NCBI GenBank assembly: GCA_019423745.1
Contig: JAHZAV010000023.1
Span: forward strand, 1 to 41,691
Reading direction: 5' to 3'
From: Lachnospiraceae bacterium
GTDB taxonomy: Bacteria; Bacillota; Clostridia; Lachnospirales; Lachnospiraceae
DNA length: 41,691 nt
Shown here: positions 17,075 through 24,530 of the stretch, piece after piece
Position numbering within the stretch: position 1 is the first letter of the stretch
How the letters are laid out: each line of letters begins with the position of its first letter
Notes under the pieces: model-generated
What the model was told of the DNA's origin: nothing
Seen by the model: only the letters and a program-made list of their open reading frames with translations
The model's database searches: none
Made by a program: the position numbers and the translations under genes

Positions 17075-17419
17075 TTACCTGCTCTGTTTCTTTTTTCTGC
17101 TGTCAATAAACTGTTTCAATTTTAATGCTTTATCAATATTGCCTTCTACTTTCAGTTTCCCAAAGGTTACTGCCAGAATGGGATCCTGCTTTCCGGCTGC
17201 TATCTTCAATAAAGTCTCTGCAGTACAGACAAATATCGCATCCCTGTCAAAATATTCATAAGGTTCTACATAAAGTTTTCCTTCCTTGACTTCCACATAA
17301 AAAATTCCTTCTGCTTCTCCTGTAATATTAAATTGATAAGCCAGGTGTTCTGTTATACCGCTTACATCGGCTTCCATAAACATTCCCTTTACCTGTGCAA
17401 ACATATCTGCATACGTCAT
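17075..17419 (-). CDS. SCP2-like sterol/lipid carrier domain protein
   Basis: The 114-residue protein matches the small SCP2 sterol-carrier fold, with the typical C-terminal segment ILAVTFGKLKVEGNIDKALKL (~81-100). SCP2 domains bind hydrophobic acyl or sterol ligands in a cavity. It is the first gene of the operon, with AGGAGG nine nt before the ATG, right behind the operator-bracketed promoter. Its presence points to a lipidic substrate or product. It has no signal peptide, so it should act in the cytoplasm. Confidence 0.85.
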   Translation of the reverse strand: MTYADMFAQVKGMFMEADVSGITEHLAYQFNITGEAEGIFYVEVKEGKLYVEPYEYFDRDAIFVCTAETLLKIAAGKQDPILAVTFGKLKVEGNIDKALKLKQFIDSRKKKQSR

Positions 17420-17441
17420 TTTCCATCTTCCTCCTTTTTTC

Positions 17442-17452
17442 GACCATCGGTC
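17442..17452. promoter_or_regulatory. TetR operator O1
   Basis: GACC-ATC-GGTC, within TTTTCGACCATCGGTCA, lies just upstream of the scp2 ribosome site, near the expected transcription start. It repeats the sequence of O2 (17486-17496) with one change in 17 nt. Confidence 0.8.
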
Positions 17453-17469
17453 ATGCTTTATCTGTTGTT

Positions 17470-17498
17470 AAAATATCATCTTTTCGACCAGCGGTCAA
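17470..17498 (-). promoter_or_regulatory. Promoter of the acyl-assembly operon, overlapping TetR operator O2
   Basis: On the minus strand TTGACC (17493-17498), 17 nt and TATTTT (17470-17475) form the operon promoter. Its -35 is part of operator O2, GACC-AGC-GGTC at 17486-17496. O1 and O2 are 44 bp apart, about four helix turns, and bracket the -10. Binding of the TetR protein at both would block initiation. Confidence 0.75.
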
Positions 17499-17554
17499 TA
17501 GACATTGCGCTAAAATACCGATTGCATTTTCTATTATTTTTGTAAGTATTTCCA

Positions 17555-17584
17555 TTGGCTTTTCGGAATCTTCTGTGATATACT
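17555..17584 (+). promoter_or_regulatory. Candidate promoter of the tetR gene
   Basis: TTGGCT (17555-17560), 18 nt and TATACT (17579-17584) lie about 40 nt before the tetR start. Neither operator overlaps it, so tetR may be less strictly autoregulated. Confidence 0.5.
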
Positions 17585-17631
17585 AAGCTGTAAAACAAAA
17601 TGGCATTGAAAGAAAGGAACAGACGAGACAA

Positions 17632-18243
17632 ATGGCCAATCAGTCAAAATACGAAAAAATTCTGGATGCCCTCCAGACTCTTTTAGAAGATCGCAATATA
17701 CAGACTATATCCGTCAGTGAAATTGCACAGACTGCTGGCATCGGGAAGGGAAGTATTTACTATTACTTTCCATCTAAGAATGCGATTTTGGATGCACTGA
17801 TTGAACGTAACTACGAAAAGCCATTAAGAACTGCTCATAACCTCACAAGTCAGACGGATGTTTCTTCCCTTACCCGTATGGCTATGATTTTTCAGGCATG
17901 TCGCAATTCTTCTTCTGAATTTTTAAAATCTGAAGGAACAACTTCGTCTGGTGCCCAGGAAAAAGCTTTCTTACATCAAAAATATATCAATCATCTAATA
18001 TCTGAACTGAAGCCGGAACTGGCAACAATTATCCGACAAGGGATTGCGCAGGGTGAAATCCATTTTGATTATCCGGAAGCTTTGGCAGAAATCGTACTCA
18101 TTGTTTTAACTGTAAAATTAGATAATACTCTGATCCCATCTACACGCGAAGAAATAGAAGAGACTATTTCCGGACTTGTAGCCCTTCTTGAAAAAGGGAC
18201 AGAAAATCCATCCGGATCTTTAAATTTTCTAATGACAATATAA
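17632..18243 (+). CDS. TetR-family repressor of the adjacent acyl-assembly operon
   Basis: The 203-residue protein has a TetR-type helix-turn-helix in the first 50 residues (VSEIAQTAGIGKGSIYYYFPSKNAIL) and a helical ligand-binding region after it. It is divergent from the scp2-led operon, and the intergenic region holds two copies of a GACCNNNGGTC operator bracketing that operon's promoter. This is a classical local TetR arrangement, so a lipophilic inducer related to the pathway is plausible (inference). AGAAAGGA stands upstream of the ATG. A terminator follows at 18285. Confidence 0.9.
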   Translation: MANQSKYEKILDALQTLLEDRNIQTISVSEIAQTAGIGKGSIYYYFPSKNAILDALIERNYEKPLRTAHNLTSQTDVSSLTRMAMIFQACRNSSSEFLKSEGTTSSGAQEKAFLHQKYINHLISELKPELATIIRQGIAQGEIHFDYPEALAEIVLIVLTVKLDNTLIPSTREEIEETISGLVALLEKGTENPSGSLNFLMTI

Positions 18244-18284
18244 AAACATCTGGCAAGATTGATATTTATTCTTTAAATTTAAAT

Positions 18285-18353
18285 AAAGAGACTTTCTTAA
18301 TAAAATCCAGGCTTAAATTAAGCTCTTGATTTTTCTGGAAAGTCTCTTTTTCT
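18285..18353 (+). terminator. tetR terminator
   Basis: A 12-bp perfect stem (18285-18296 with 18338-18349) is followed by five T. The 41-nt loop holds its own small palindrome (GCTTAA/TTAAGC) and a TCCAG/CTGGA pair that would compete with the main stem. Confidence 0.7.
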
Positions 18354-18394
18354 CCCCTTTAAATCTCCATCTGTTTATATAACGCTTGCCTATA

Positions 18395-18411
18395 TATTGA
18401 AATATTCAATA
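18395..18411. promoter_or_regulatory. 17-bp palindrome upstream of the ECF operon
   Basis: TATTGAA-ATA-TTCAATA is a perfect 17-bp inverted repeat 83 nt before the ykoE-like start. It may be an operator. I see no TPP riboswitch in the 250-nt gap between tetR and this gene; the rest of the gap holds the tetR terminator and AT-rich sequence. Confidence 0.45.
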
Positions 18412-18493
18412 AAGTTATAGGAAAAATCAATTTCTGTTGTAAATAACCATATGATAAAATGGATTGGCGAGTAAATAAAGGAGAAAAAGAAAA

Positions 18494-19054
18494 ATGGATA
18501 GAAAAATGAAAACAAAAGAAATAGTAATTGTTGCTATGGTAGGTGCCGTAATCGGTGTGATCTATACATTACTGGATTATGCATATATGCCACTGTCAGC
18601 TTTACTGGGTACAATATTTATGGAACTTACATTTGGTATTTACCTTTTATCAGCATCCTTACCGATGTATTTAGTCAGAAAGCCTGGAGCTGCCGTTTTC
18701 GGTGCGCTCGTAACAGCTGGGGTTAATTTACTACTGGGAAGCCCCTATGGATTACAGTTAATTTTAGCAGGTGTACTGCAGGCAATTGGTATAGAAATCG
18801 GGTATGCACTCTTTGGGAAATATGAAGGCAATCTGAAAAACATGGTTATTGGAGCTGTTCTGGGTGCATGTCTGGTTCTCTGCCGTGATGCGTATTTCTG
18901 GAGTTCACCCATGTGTTACGGTACAACGATTGCTATAGGTGTTATTGTAGTTCGTCTGTTCAGTGCAGTTGTAATTGGTATCTTACTGGTGAAAGTGATC
19001 ACTGCGGCATTAATCAAAACAGGAGTTCTGAAAGGCTTTGCGTGTACAAAATAA
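18494..19054 (+). CDS. ECF transporter substrate-binding (S) component, YkoE-like
   Basis: The 186-residue membrane protein has five or six helices. The LVRKPGAAVFGALVTAG and LLLGSPYG segments are characteristic of the YkoE family, the S component of the Bacillus YkoEDC hydroxymethylpyrimidine/thiamine-precursor importer. The adjacent genes supply the double ATPase and the T component in the same order as ykoE-D-C. The substrate is expected to be thiamine-related by family, but no TPP riboswitch precedes the operon, so another substrate is possible. Its stop codon shares one base with the next start. Confidence 0.85.
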   Translation: MDRKMKTKEIVIVAMVGAVIGVIYTLLDYAYMPLSALLGTIFMELTFGIYLLSASLPMYLVRKPGAAVFGALVTAGVNLLLGSPYGLQLILAGVLQAIGIEIGYALFGKYEGNLKNMVIGAVLGACLVLCRDAYFWSSPMCYGTTIAIGVIVVRLFSAVVIGILLVKVITAALIKTGVLKGFACTK

Positions 19055-20532
19055 TGGATAAAAAAGTGCTTGAGCTACAAAATGTTTCATATACATATGA
19101 TGGAGAGAGGCTTCCGGTATGGAAGTCTCTTTCTTGTGCGTTCTATGAAGGAAAAATTCATGCTGTCAGCGGTCCCAGTGGCTGTGGTAAAAGCTCGATC
19201 CTGTATTTAATTGATGGTCTGATTCCACATATGTATGAAGGAAAGCTGGAAGGCAGGGTTTATCTTGAAGGAGAAGATATTACGAAAGTTCTTCCCAGAT
19301 ATCGATGTAATAAAATAGGATTTGTAATGCAAAATCCTGAAAGTCAGTTCTGTACTTTTACAGTGGAAGAAGAATTGGCCTTTGGAATGGAGAATTTAGG
19401 AATTAATCCGTCTGAAATGCAAAAGAGAATTGATACCGTATTGGATTTTGTGGGTATGAATGGCTTACAGGAACATGAATTAGATCGTTTATCAGGCGGA
19501 CAAAAACAAAAAGTTGCAATCGCTTCTGTTTTAACGACAGATCCGTCCATCTTACTTTTAGATGAGCCGACCGCCAACCTGGATCCCGAAAGCCGCAAAC
19601 AGATTTTTGATCTGATTGTCCGTATTTCACGCGAAAAACATATAACTATTATTATAGTAGAACATAATATTGCAGATATTATAGAAGAAGTCGACAGATT
19701 CCTGGCACTTGACAGAAACGGAAATCTTGTCTTGGATTGTGAAAGAGGCACACCAGAGGAATTGGCCTGGAGAACAGCTAATATCCACGAACCGGCTATC
19801 CCTTACCGAGAAAAAAGAACACAGACAGAAACTCCTATCATAGAGATCAAAGATCTGGATTTTGCATACCCGATTCCAGGGAAAAAACGCGCAAAAGGTC
19901 ATCCCGTTATTCAACATCTTAATATGAGGATATATCCCCAAGATTTTCTGGCAATCTTAGGCGAAAATGGCGTAGGGAAATCAACCTTAATGAAACTGTT
20001 GTTTAAAGTAAATACGCCAGACCATGGTGAAATTTATATTTATGACAAGCCATTAAGCTCATACCGGACTAAAGATTTATATCGAGAGATGGGGCTGGTA
20101 TTTCAGAATCCTGAAAACCAGTTTATCACAAATACTGTTTTTGATGAGATGATGTTCAGCTTAAAACGCGTAAAAATCACGGAAGAAGAAAAGAAAAAAC
20201 GTGTAGATCAAATGCTGACACAGTATCATTTAGAACAGGAAAAGGAAAAAAGTCCTTTTGCTCTCAGTCAGGGTCAAAAAAGAAGGCTTAGTGTGGCCAG
20301 TATGCTTCTCACCCGTCAAAAAATATTGTTTCTGGATGAGCCTACTTATGGACAAGATTATGAAAATCGTCAGGAATTGATGAAAGATATGGAGAGACTG
20401 GTCGCCAGCGGGGTTACAGTAATTATGATCACCCACGATCTTTCTCTTGTAAAACAGTATGCAACCCGGGTAATTCAAATTGAAAATGGATGTGTCTTAA
20501 GAGACACAACAACGAAAGAGTTTTTCTCATAG
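19054..20532 (+). CDS. ECF transporter duplicated ATPase, YkoD-like
   Basis: The 492-residue protein has two ABC ATPase domains in tandem. The first shows GPSGCGKSS, LSGGQKQK and LLLDEPTANLD; the second shows GENGVGKST, LSQGQKRR and LFLDEPTYGQD. This is the fused EcfA/A' arrangement of YkoD. The ATG at 19054 overlaps the preceding stop as TAATG, giving translational coupling. The open frame continues upstream to 18913 in a shadow frame with no ribosome site. It powers the S and T components encoded on either side. Confidence 0.93.
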   Translation: MDKKVLELQNVSYTYDGERLPVWKSLSCAFYEGKIHAVSGPSGCGKSSILYLIDGLIPHMYEGKLEGRVYLEGEDITKVLPRYRCNKIGFVMQNPESQFCTFTVEEELAFGMENLGINPSEMQKRIDTVLDFVGMNGLQEHELDRLSGGQKQKVAIASVLTTDPSILLLDEPTANLDPESRKQIFDLIVRISREKHITIIIVEHNIADIIEEVDRFLALDRNGNLVLDCERGTPEELAWRTANIHEPAIPYREKRTQTETPIIEIKDLDFAYPIPGKKRAKGHPVIQHLNMRIYPQDFLAILGENGVGKSTLMKLLFKVNTPDHGEIYIYDKPLSSYRTKDLYREMGLVFQNPENQFITNTVFDEMMFSLKRVKITEEEKKKRVDQMLTQYHLEQEKEKSPFALSQGQKRRLSVASMLLTRQKILFLDEPTYGQDYENRQELMKDMERLVASGVTVIMITHDLSLVKQYATRVIQIENGCVLRDTTTKEFFS

Positions 20533-20543
20533 AAAGGACGAAT

Positions 20544-21350
20544 ATGTTTGCTTATTTAGACCTAGATTCATTTTTACATAGAAGAAATCCAATCATAAAA
20601 CTGGCAGTTATTGTCTTTATGACAGTAATCGTGTGTTTGTCCTATTTTCCATTGTTTCCAATCGTTACTTTTTTACTGACCTTTTTGGTTATTTGGATTG
20701 GAGGAAAAATACCCTTTGATAATCTGCTTCGAAGAATGCTTATCTTTTTTGTAATCAGTTTTCTGTTTATGCTCTCTATGCTCATTCTTCGTGGATTAAA
20801 CGACGAACCGGACATCGTATTTCAACTGTGGGTTTTCAGATGGACTAGGAAGGATCTTATACACGGGATTACACTGGGCTTTCGCACATTGGCACTAGTA
20901 ACCATGTCCATGGGGTTCGTATTAACTACCAGGCCCAGGGATCTGGTATTGAGTCTGATTCTGCAATGTAAGCTTTCTCCAGTGCATGGTTATGCAACTA
21001 TGGCAACTTACCGTTTTCTTCCAGAATTACAATCACAGGTAGATTCTATACACCTTGCACAGGAAATTCGTGGTATACCATGGAATAAAGGTCTGCTATC
21101 CCGATTCACATCTCCATTTCGGGTAACACTGCCGCTATTCTGTGTCGCTGCAAGGCGGGGAGAACGATTGGCATGCGCCATGGAAAGCAGAGGGCTTGGC
21201 CGTGATAACACCAGAACATATTACAAAAAAATACGAGTGGACCGAACGGACTGGATATTTCTATTTATATCTGTTCTAGTATATACCGCATTGGTAATCC
21301 TATGCGTAAAACTGGGGCTGTTTCACTATAGTTTGGCATCCATTCAATAA
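20544..21350 (+). CDS. ECF transporter T component, YkoC-like
   Basis: The 268-residue membrane protein has about five helices and the CbiQ/EcfT cytoplasmic coupling helices with two Arg-Gly motifs: AQEIRGIPW (~177-185) and AMESRGLG (~218-225). These grip the two ATPase domains. The start at 20544 follows AGAAAGGA by 7 nt; the longer frame from 20490 overlaps the ATPase gene and is less likely. It completes the S-A-T set encoded in one operon. Confidence 0.9.
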   Translation: MFAYLDLDSFLHRRNPIIKLAVIVFMTVIVCLSYFPLFPIVTFLLTFLVIWIGGKIPFDNLLRRMLIFFVISFLFMLSMLILRGLNDEPDIVFQLWVFRWTRKDLIHGITLGFRTLALVTMSMGFVLTTRPRDLVLSLILQCKLSPVHGYATMATYRFLPELQSQVDSIHLAQEIRGIPWNKGLLSRFTSPFRVTLPLFCVAARRGERLACAMESRGLGRDNTRTYYKKIRVDRTDWIFLFISVLVYTALVILCVKLGLFHYSLASIQ

Positions 21351-21366
21351 TAGGAGGGAAAAAAAT

Positions 21367-22113
21367 ATGCCATACAAACATAAAAATATTGAATATGGGC
21401 TGCCTCATGAGGCCTATCCGAAAGAAAGAATCCTGGAATGTATTGATACATTAAAAAGTACGATTGGATTGGAAAGAGAACCGGTTGGGATTACATTACT
21501 CTTTTCGAAAGAAGATTATGATGCTTATCCGGTTGATGAAATCCAGAGTGCCACATCTTACTGTGTTATGGTAAAACAGGCTGTTACAAAAGGGACTGCA
21601 TTAAAGTGTTGTCTGAAGCATCATAAATGCGATGGTGCCACAACTGCTTTTGCATTAGAAAAGAGTACAGAATGGATTGAAAGTGGTCAGGAATATTTTT
21701 CTTACAAGTTATACGCATCGATTGCTGTGGCAAGAAGAATGAGGGAAGGAATCAAAAGCCTTCACCGAATGCCTGTTTCTACTTTCGGATTAGCCATTGT
21801 CCCATTAAGCAAATGTTTACAGACGCCAGATGTGGTCATTGTGATGACAAATGCTCTTCAGGCGATGAGATTTGTACAGGGATATGAGTACTTTACTGGC
21901 AAAAAACCCATAATTGACATGGGCGCCATGCAGGGAATGTGTTCAGAACTCACGGTATCCCCGTATTTAACAGGAGAAATGAATGTTAGTGTGTTATGTC
22001 CTAGCACACGTATGCTATGTAAATGGAATGAAAACGATATGGCCGTAGGTATTCCCTTTGAACTTTTCGAAACAATAACAGAAGGAATAGAGGCAACAAA
22101 ACCAACTTATTAA
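21367..22113 (+). CDS. DUF169 family protein in the ECF operon
   Basis: The 248-residue soluble protein matches the DUF169 family, whose function is not established. It has an unusual Cys/His cluster, CCLKHHKC at ~81-88, plus Cys66, Cys193, Cys213 and Cys219 region residues, which could bind metal, an Fe-S centre or a thiol-reactive ligand. TAGGAGGG precedes the ATG, and the gene lies 16 nt after ecfT, so it belongs to the ECF operon. It may process or sense the imported compound; this is inference from location only. A strong terminator follows. Confidence 0.8.
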   Translation: MPYKHKNIEYGLPHEAYPKERILECIDTLKSTIGLEREPVGITLLFSKEDYDAYPVDEIQSATSYCVMVKQAVTKGTALKCCLKHHKCDGATTAFALEKSTEWIESGQEYFSYKLYASIAVARRMREGIKSLHRMPVSTFGLAIVPLSKCLQTPDVVIVMTNALQAMRFVQGYEYFTGKKPIIDMGAMQGMCSELTVSPYLTGEMNVSVLCPSTRMLCKWNENDMAVGIPFELFETITEGIEATKPTY

Positions 22114-22116
22114 AGC

Positions 22117-22147
22117 TAAGGGACTATCAAAATCAGATAGTCCCTTA
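22117..22147. terminator. Bidirectional terminator between the DUF169 gene and aarF
   Basis: A 12-bp perfect stem (22117-22128 with 22136-22147) with a 7-nt loop is followed by a T-rich tract on the plus strand. The stop codon of the minus-strand gene lies in the stem. Confidence 0.9.
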
Positions 22148-23728
22148 CTTTTTAGAAAATAAATGTTTAATAAAGACATACATAACAATTCCAAAAGCGA
22201 TGAGATAACCAAAAGCCCCCAAAGCAGGAATTCCCCATATCTTAGGCTTCATATCTGTAGTACAAATAATACTGGAACTGATTAAAAGAGCCATCACCCA
22301 AAGTCCCATAACAATATTTTGTACCATTCTTCTAAGAAGCCGTGAAAGTTCTGTAGAAGCATGAAGGTCCAGATTAATACGCGTCTGCCCTTTCAAATAT
22401 CCCTGAAATGCATCAGCTACAAGTGTAGGAATATCAAGTGCCCGATGAAATGCCCGATAAAAACTTTTCCCACTGCTTTTTAATTCCTTTTTCCAGTCAA
22501 AATTTTTAATCAGACTTTCTTTGATTCTTCCGGCTGCAATTTCTACCATATTAATTTCGGGTGAAATTTCAGCCAATACTCCTTCCATATGAGTCAAACC
22601 TCTTGCAAGCATTGTAAGACCGTGAGGCATAATAATGCCATTTTCTTTCATTACATCCATAAGATCCATAGTGATGGCTGCAACATCTATATTCCCCATA
22701 TCAACTCTTCCATATTTTGACAGAAGGTTATTGATATCCTCATAGAGACGACTTGGGTCCGGCGGCTCTTTAAAATCACCCAGCACCATTACTGCATCCT
22801 GTATCATTCCAATATCATTAGCTGCCACACCGCGCACAGCTTTTGCAATTTGTTCCCGGTCTCTCTCTGTAAGACGGCCCATCATCCCCATATCAATCCA
22901 GATAATCTTGCCCTCCCGGATTCTTAAATTACCTGGGTGCGGGTCTGCATGAAAAAACCCGTCCTCTATAATCTGCTTCATATAATTATCTGCAAGTTTG
23001 CTTCCGATCTCCTTTAGATCATATCCATTTTCAAGAAGAGCCTTCTTGTCATCAACCTCAAAACCGTCAATATATTCCATAACCAGGACATGAAGAGTCG
23101 TATATTCCTGATAAAGAACAGGGGTTCCTACATAGGAAATCCCCTCGTTTTTCTTAGCAAACTCCTCCATATTTGCCGCTTCCGTAAGAAAGTTCATTTC
23201 CTCCCGGGTCACATCCCAGAGTTCACTTAAGACCATATCAATATCTACCATACCCTTAATGGTAACAGAAGGAATCAGTTTTGCTGCCTTACGAAGCAGT
23301 GCAATATCCCTTGCCATCATTTCATAGATTCCTTTTCGCTGCACCTTAATCACAACAGGGGAACCATCCTTTAATACGGCACGATGCACTTGGGCAATAG
23401 AAGCAGAACCCAACGGTTTTTCACTGATTTCCTGGAAAATAGCTCCCCATGAGCATCCATAGGAATCCTCAATCACCTCTGAAACTTCTGCAAATGGCAT
23501 CGGTTTTACTTCTGACCTTAGCCTCATCAATTCATCACAGTATTTTTTAGGAAGGATATCTGAATGCATGGACATAATCTGCCCGATCTTAATATAAGTA
23601 GGACCCAAATCTTCCAGAATCATTCTTAATTTTTCAGGCGTCAGTCCCCGCGTAATTTCATACTTTCGGAGGACTTCCGTCATTTCCCTAAGCCGGCTTT
23701 TATATTCTCCGGATTCTTTTTTACTCAT
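22145..23728 (-). CDS. AarF/UbiB-type ABC1 atypical kinase
   Basis: The 527-residue protein has the ABC1/UbiB core: the KxGQ-type motif YIKIGQIMSMHSDILP (~45-60), a nucleotide-site Lys in VVIKVQ, the catalytic-loop region GFFHADPHPGNL and the metal site IDMGMMG. Two C-terminal hydrophobic segments (~470-525) anchor it in the membrane. The family is linked to isoprenoid-quinone or lipid metabolism, although many anaerobes with no ubiquinone carry it. It overlaps the phasin-like gene by 8 nt and shares an operon with a DgkA-type kinase, which favours a membrane-lipid role (inference). Confidence 0.9.
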   Translation of the reverse strand: MSKKESGEYKSRLREMTEVLRKYEITRGLTPEKLRMILEDLGPTYIKIGQIMSMHSDILPKKYCDELMRLRSEVKPMPFAEVSEVIEDSYGCSWGAIFQEISEKPLGSASIAQVHRAVLKDGSPVVIKVQRKGIYEMMARDIALLRKAAKLIPSVTIKGMVDIDMVLSELWDVTREEMNFLTEAANMEEFAKKNEGISYVGTPVLYQEYTTLHVLVMEYIDGFEVDDKKALLENGYDLKEIGSKLADNYMKQIIEDGFFHADPHPGNLRIREGKIIWIDMGMMGRLTERDREQIAKAVRGVAANDIGMIQDAVMVLGDFKEPPDPSRLYEDINNLLSKYGRVDMGNIDVAAITMDLMDVMKENGIIMPHGLTMLARGLTHMEGVLAEISPEINMVEIAAGRIKESLIKNFDWKKELKSSGKSFYRAFHRALDIPTLVADAFQGYLKGQTRINLDLHASTELSRLLRRMVQNIVMGLWVMALLISSSIICTTDMKPKIWGIPALGAFGYLIAFGIVMYVFIKHLFSKK

Positions 23729-24056
23729 TTACAGCCTCTTCCACCGCTTTCGTTTCTTCTGCCTCTTTCGCAAGAATCCGGTCCTTCAGTGCCTGAATCT
23801 GCTCCGGCGTCATATTATCCAATAATTCATCCATCTCTTCTGGAGAGGAGGCTTTTACAGAAACATTGACGTTCTCTTTCATTGTCTTTTTGATATTATG
23901 CTTTAATTCTTCATTAAGTGCTTTTCCCTGTTCTACAGTCAACTCTCCTTTTTTTACCATTTCATCCAGAAGCTCCTTTGACTTTTCTGTGGTCACTGCC
24001 ACTGCCCCCACACCTGCCAACAATATCTTCTTAATTCCATCTCCAAAATTTTCCAT
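23721..24056 (-). CDS. Phasin-like coiled-coil protein
   Basis: The 111-residue protein starts with a short hydrophobic segment (GIKKILLAGVGAVAVTTEKS) and continues as charged helical sequence typical of phasin/PhaF-like small proteins, ending in an acidic tail. AAAGGAG precedes the ATG. The pairing of such a protein with an AarF-type kinase, with 8 nt of gene overlap, suggests a physical or functional partnership. It is unlikely to mean polyhydroxyalkanoate storage, since no PHA synthase lies near. Function not established. Confidence 0.75.
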   Translation of the reverse strand: MENFGDGIKKILLAGVGAVAVTTEKSKELLDEMVKKGELTVEQGKALNEELKHNIKKTMKENVNVSVKASSPEEMDELLDNMTPEQIQALKDRILAKEAEETKAVEEAVNE

Positions 24057-24098
24057 CTTTCATTCTCCTTTCATCTGCACTAATATCATCACAGTCAC

Positions 24099-24485
24099 TT
24101 ATATTAAAATCTTATCCATCAACTGCAATAATTCCGGGACAAAAAGCATAATTCCCACAACTGCTGCCATAATAGCTGCAATCAAAACTGCCCCTGCAGC
24201 AGCATCCTTTGCAAGTTTCGCCAATGGCTTTTTCTCCTCTGTCACAAGGTCCACTACTGCTTCCACTGCTGTATTAACCATTTCCAATGCCATAATCAAT
24301 CCAAACAGGATGAAGCACAAGCACCATTTCATAATAGAAATCTGGAATAAAAGTCCGGCTCCAATAACCAAAATCATCATACCGCAGTGAATTTTCATAT
24401 TTCTTTCTTTTTTTACAACTGCAAATATTCCCTCAAAAGCATAGCCAAAGCTTTTATAAAGAGGATCTTTTTTGGAATTTTCCAT
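24099..24485 (-). CDS. DgkA-family diacylglycerol/undecaprenol kinase
   Basis: The 128-residue integral membrane protein has three helices and the DgkA signature ALEMVNTAVEAVVDL (~66-80) followed by LAKLAKDAAAGAVL. Gram-positive members (UdpK, formerly DgkA) phosphorylate undecaprenol or diacylglycerol using ATP. GGAAGGAG precedes the ATG. It is the first gene of the dgkA-phasin-aarF group on the minus strand. Confidence 0.92.
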   Translation of the reverse strand: MENSKKDPLYKSFGYAFEGIFAVVKKERNMKIHCGMMILVIGAGLLFQISIMKWCLCFILFGLIMALEMVNTAVEAVVDLVTEEKKPLAKLAKDAAAGAVLIAAIMAAVVGIMLFVPELLQLMDKILI

Positions 24486-24530
24486 TTACTTTCTCCTTCC
24501 AGAAAGAATTTAGCTATATTATAGCAGATT

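Noticed and set aside
18244..18493. Possible TPP riboswitch before the YkoE-like gene
   Set aside because: The conserved CUGAGA and ACCUGAUCUGGRUAAU blocks are absent; the sequence holds a terminator, a palindrome and AT-rich DNA.
18913..19053. N-terminal extension of the ECF ATPase
   Set aside because: The extra 47 codons overlap the S-component gene in another frame and have no ribosome site; ATG at 19054 begins the conserved ATPase sequence.
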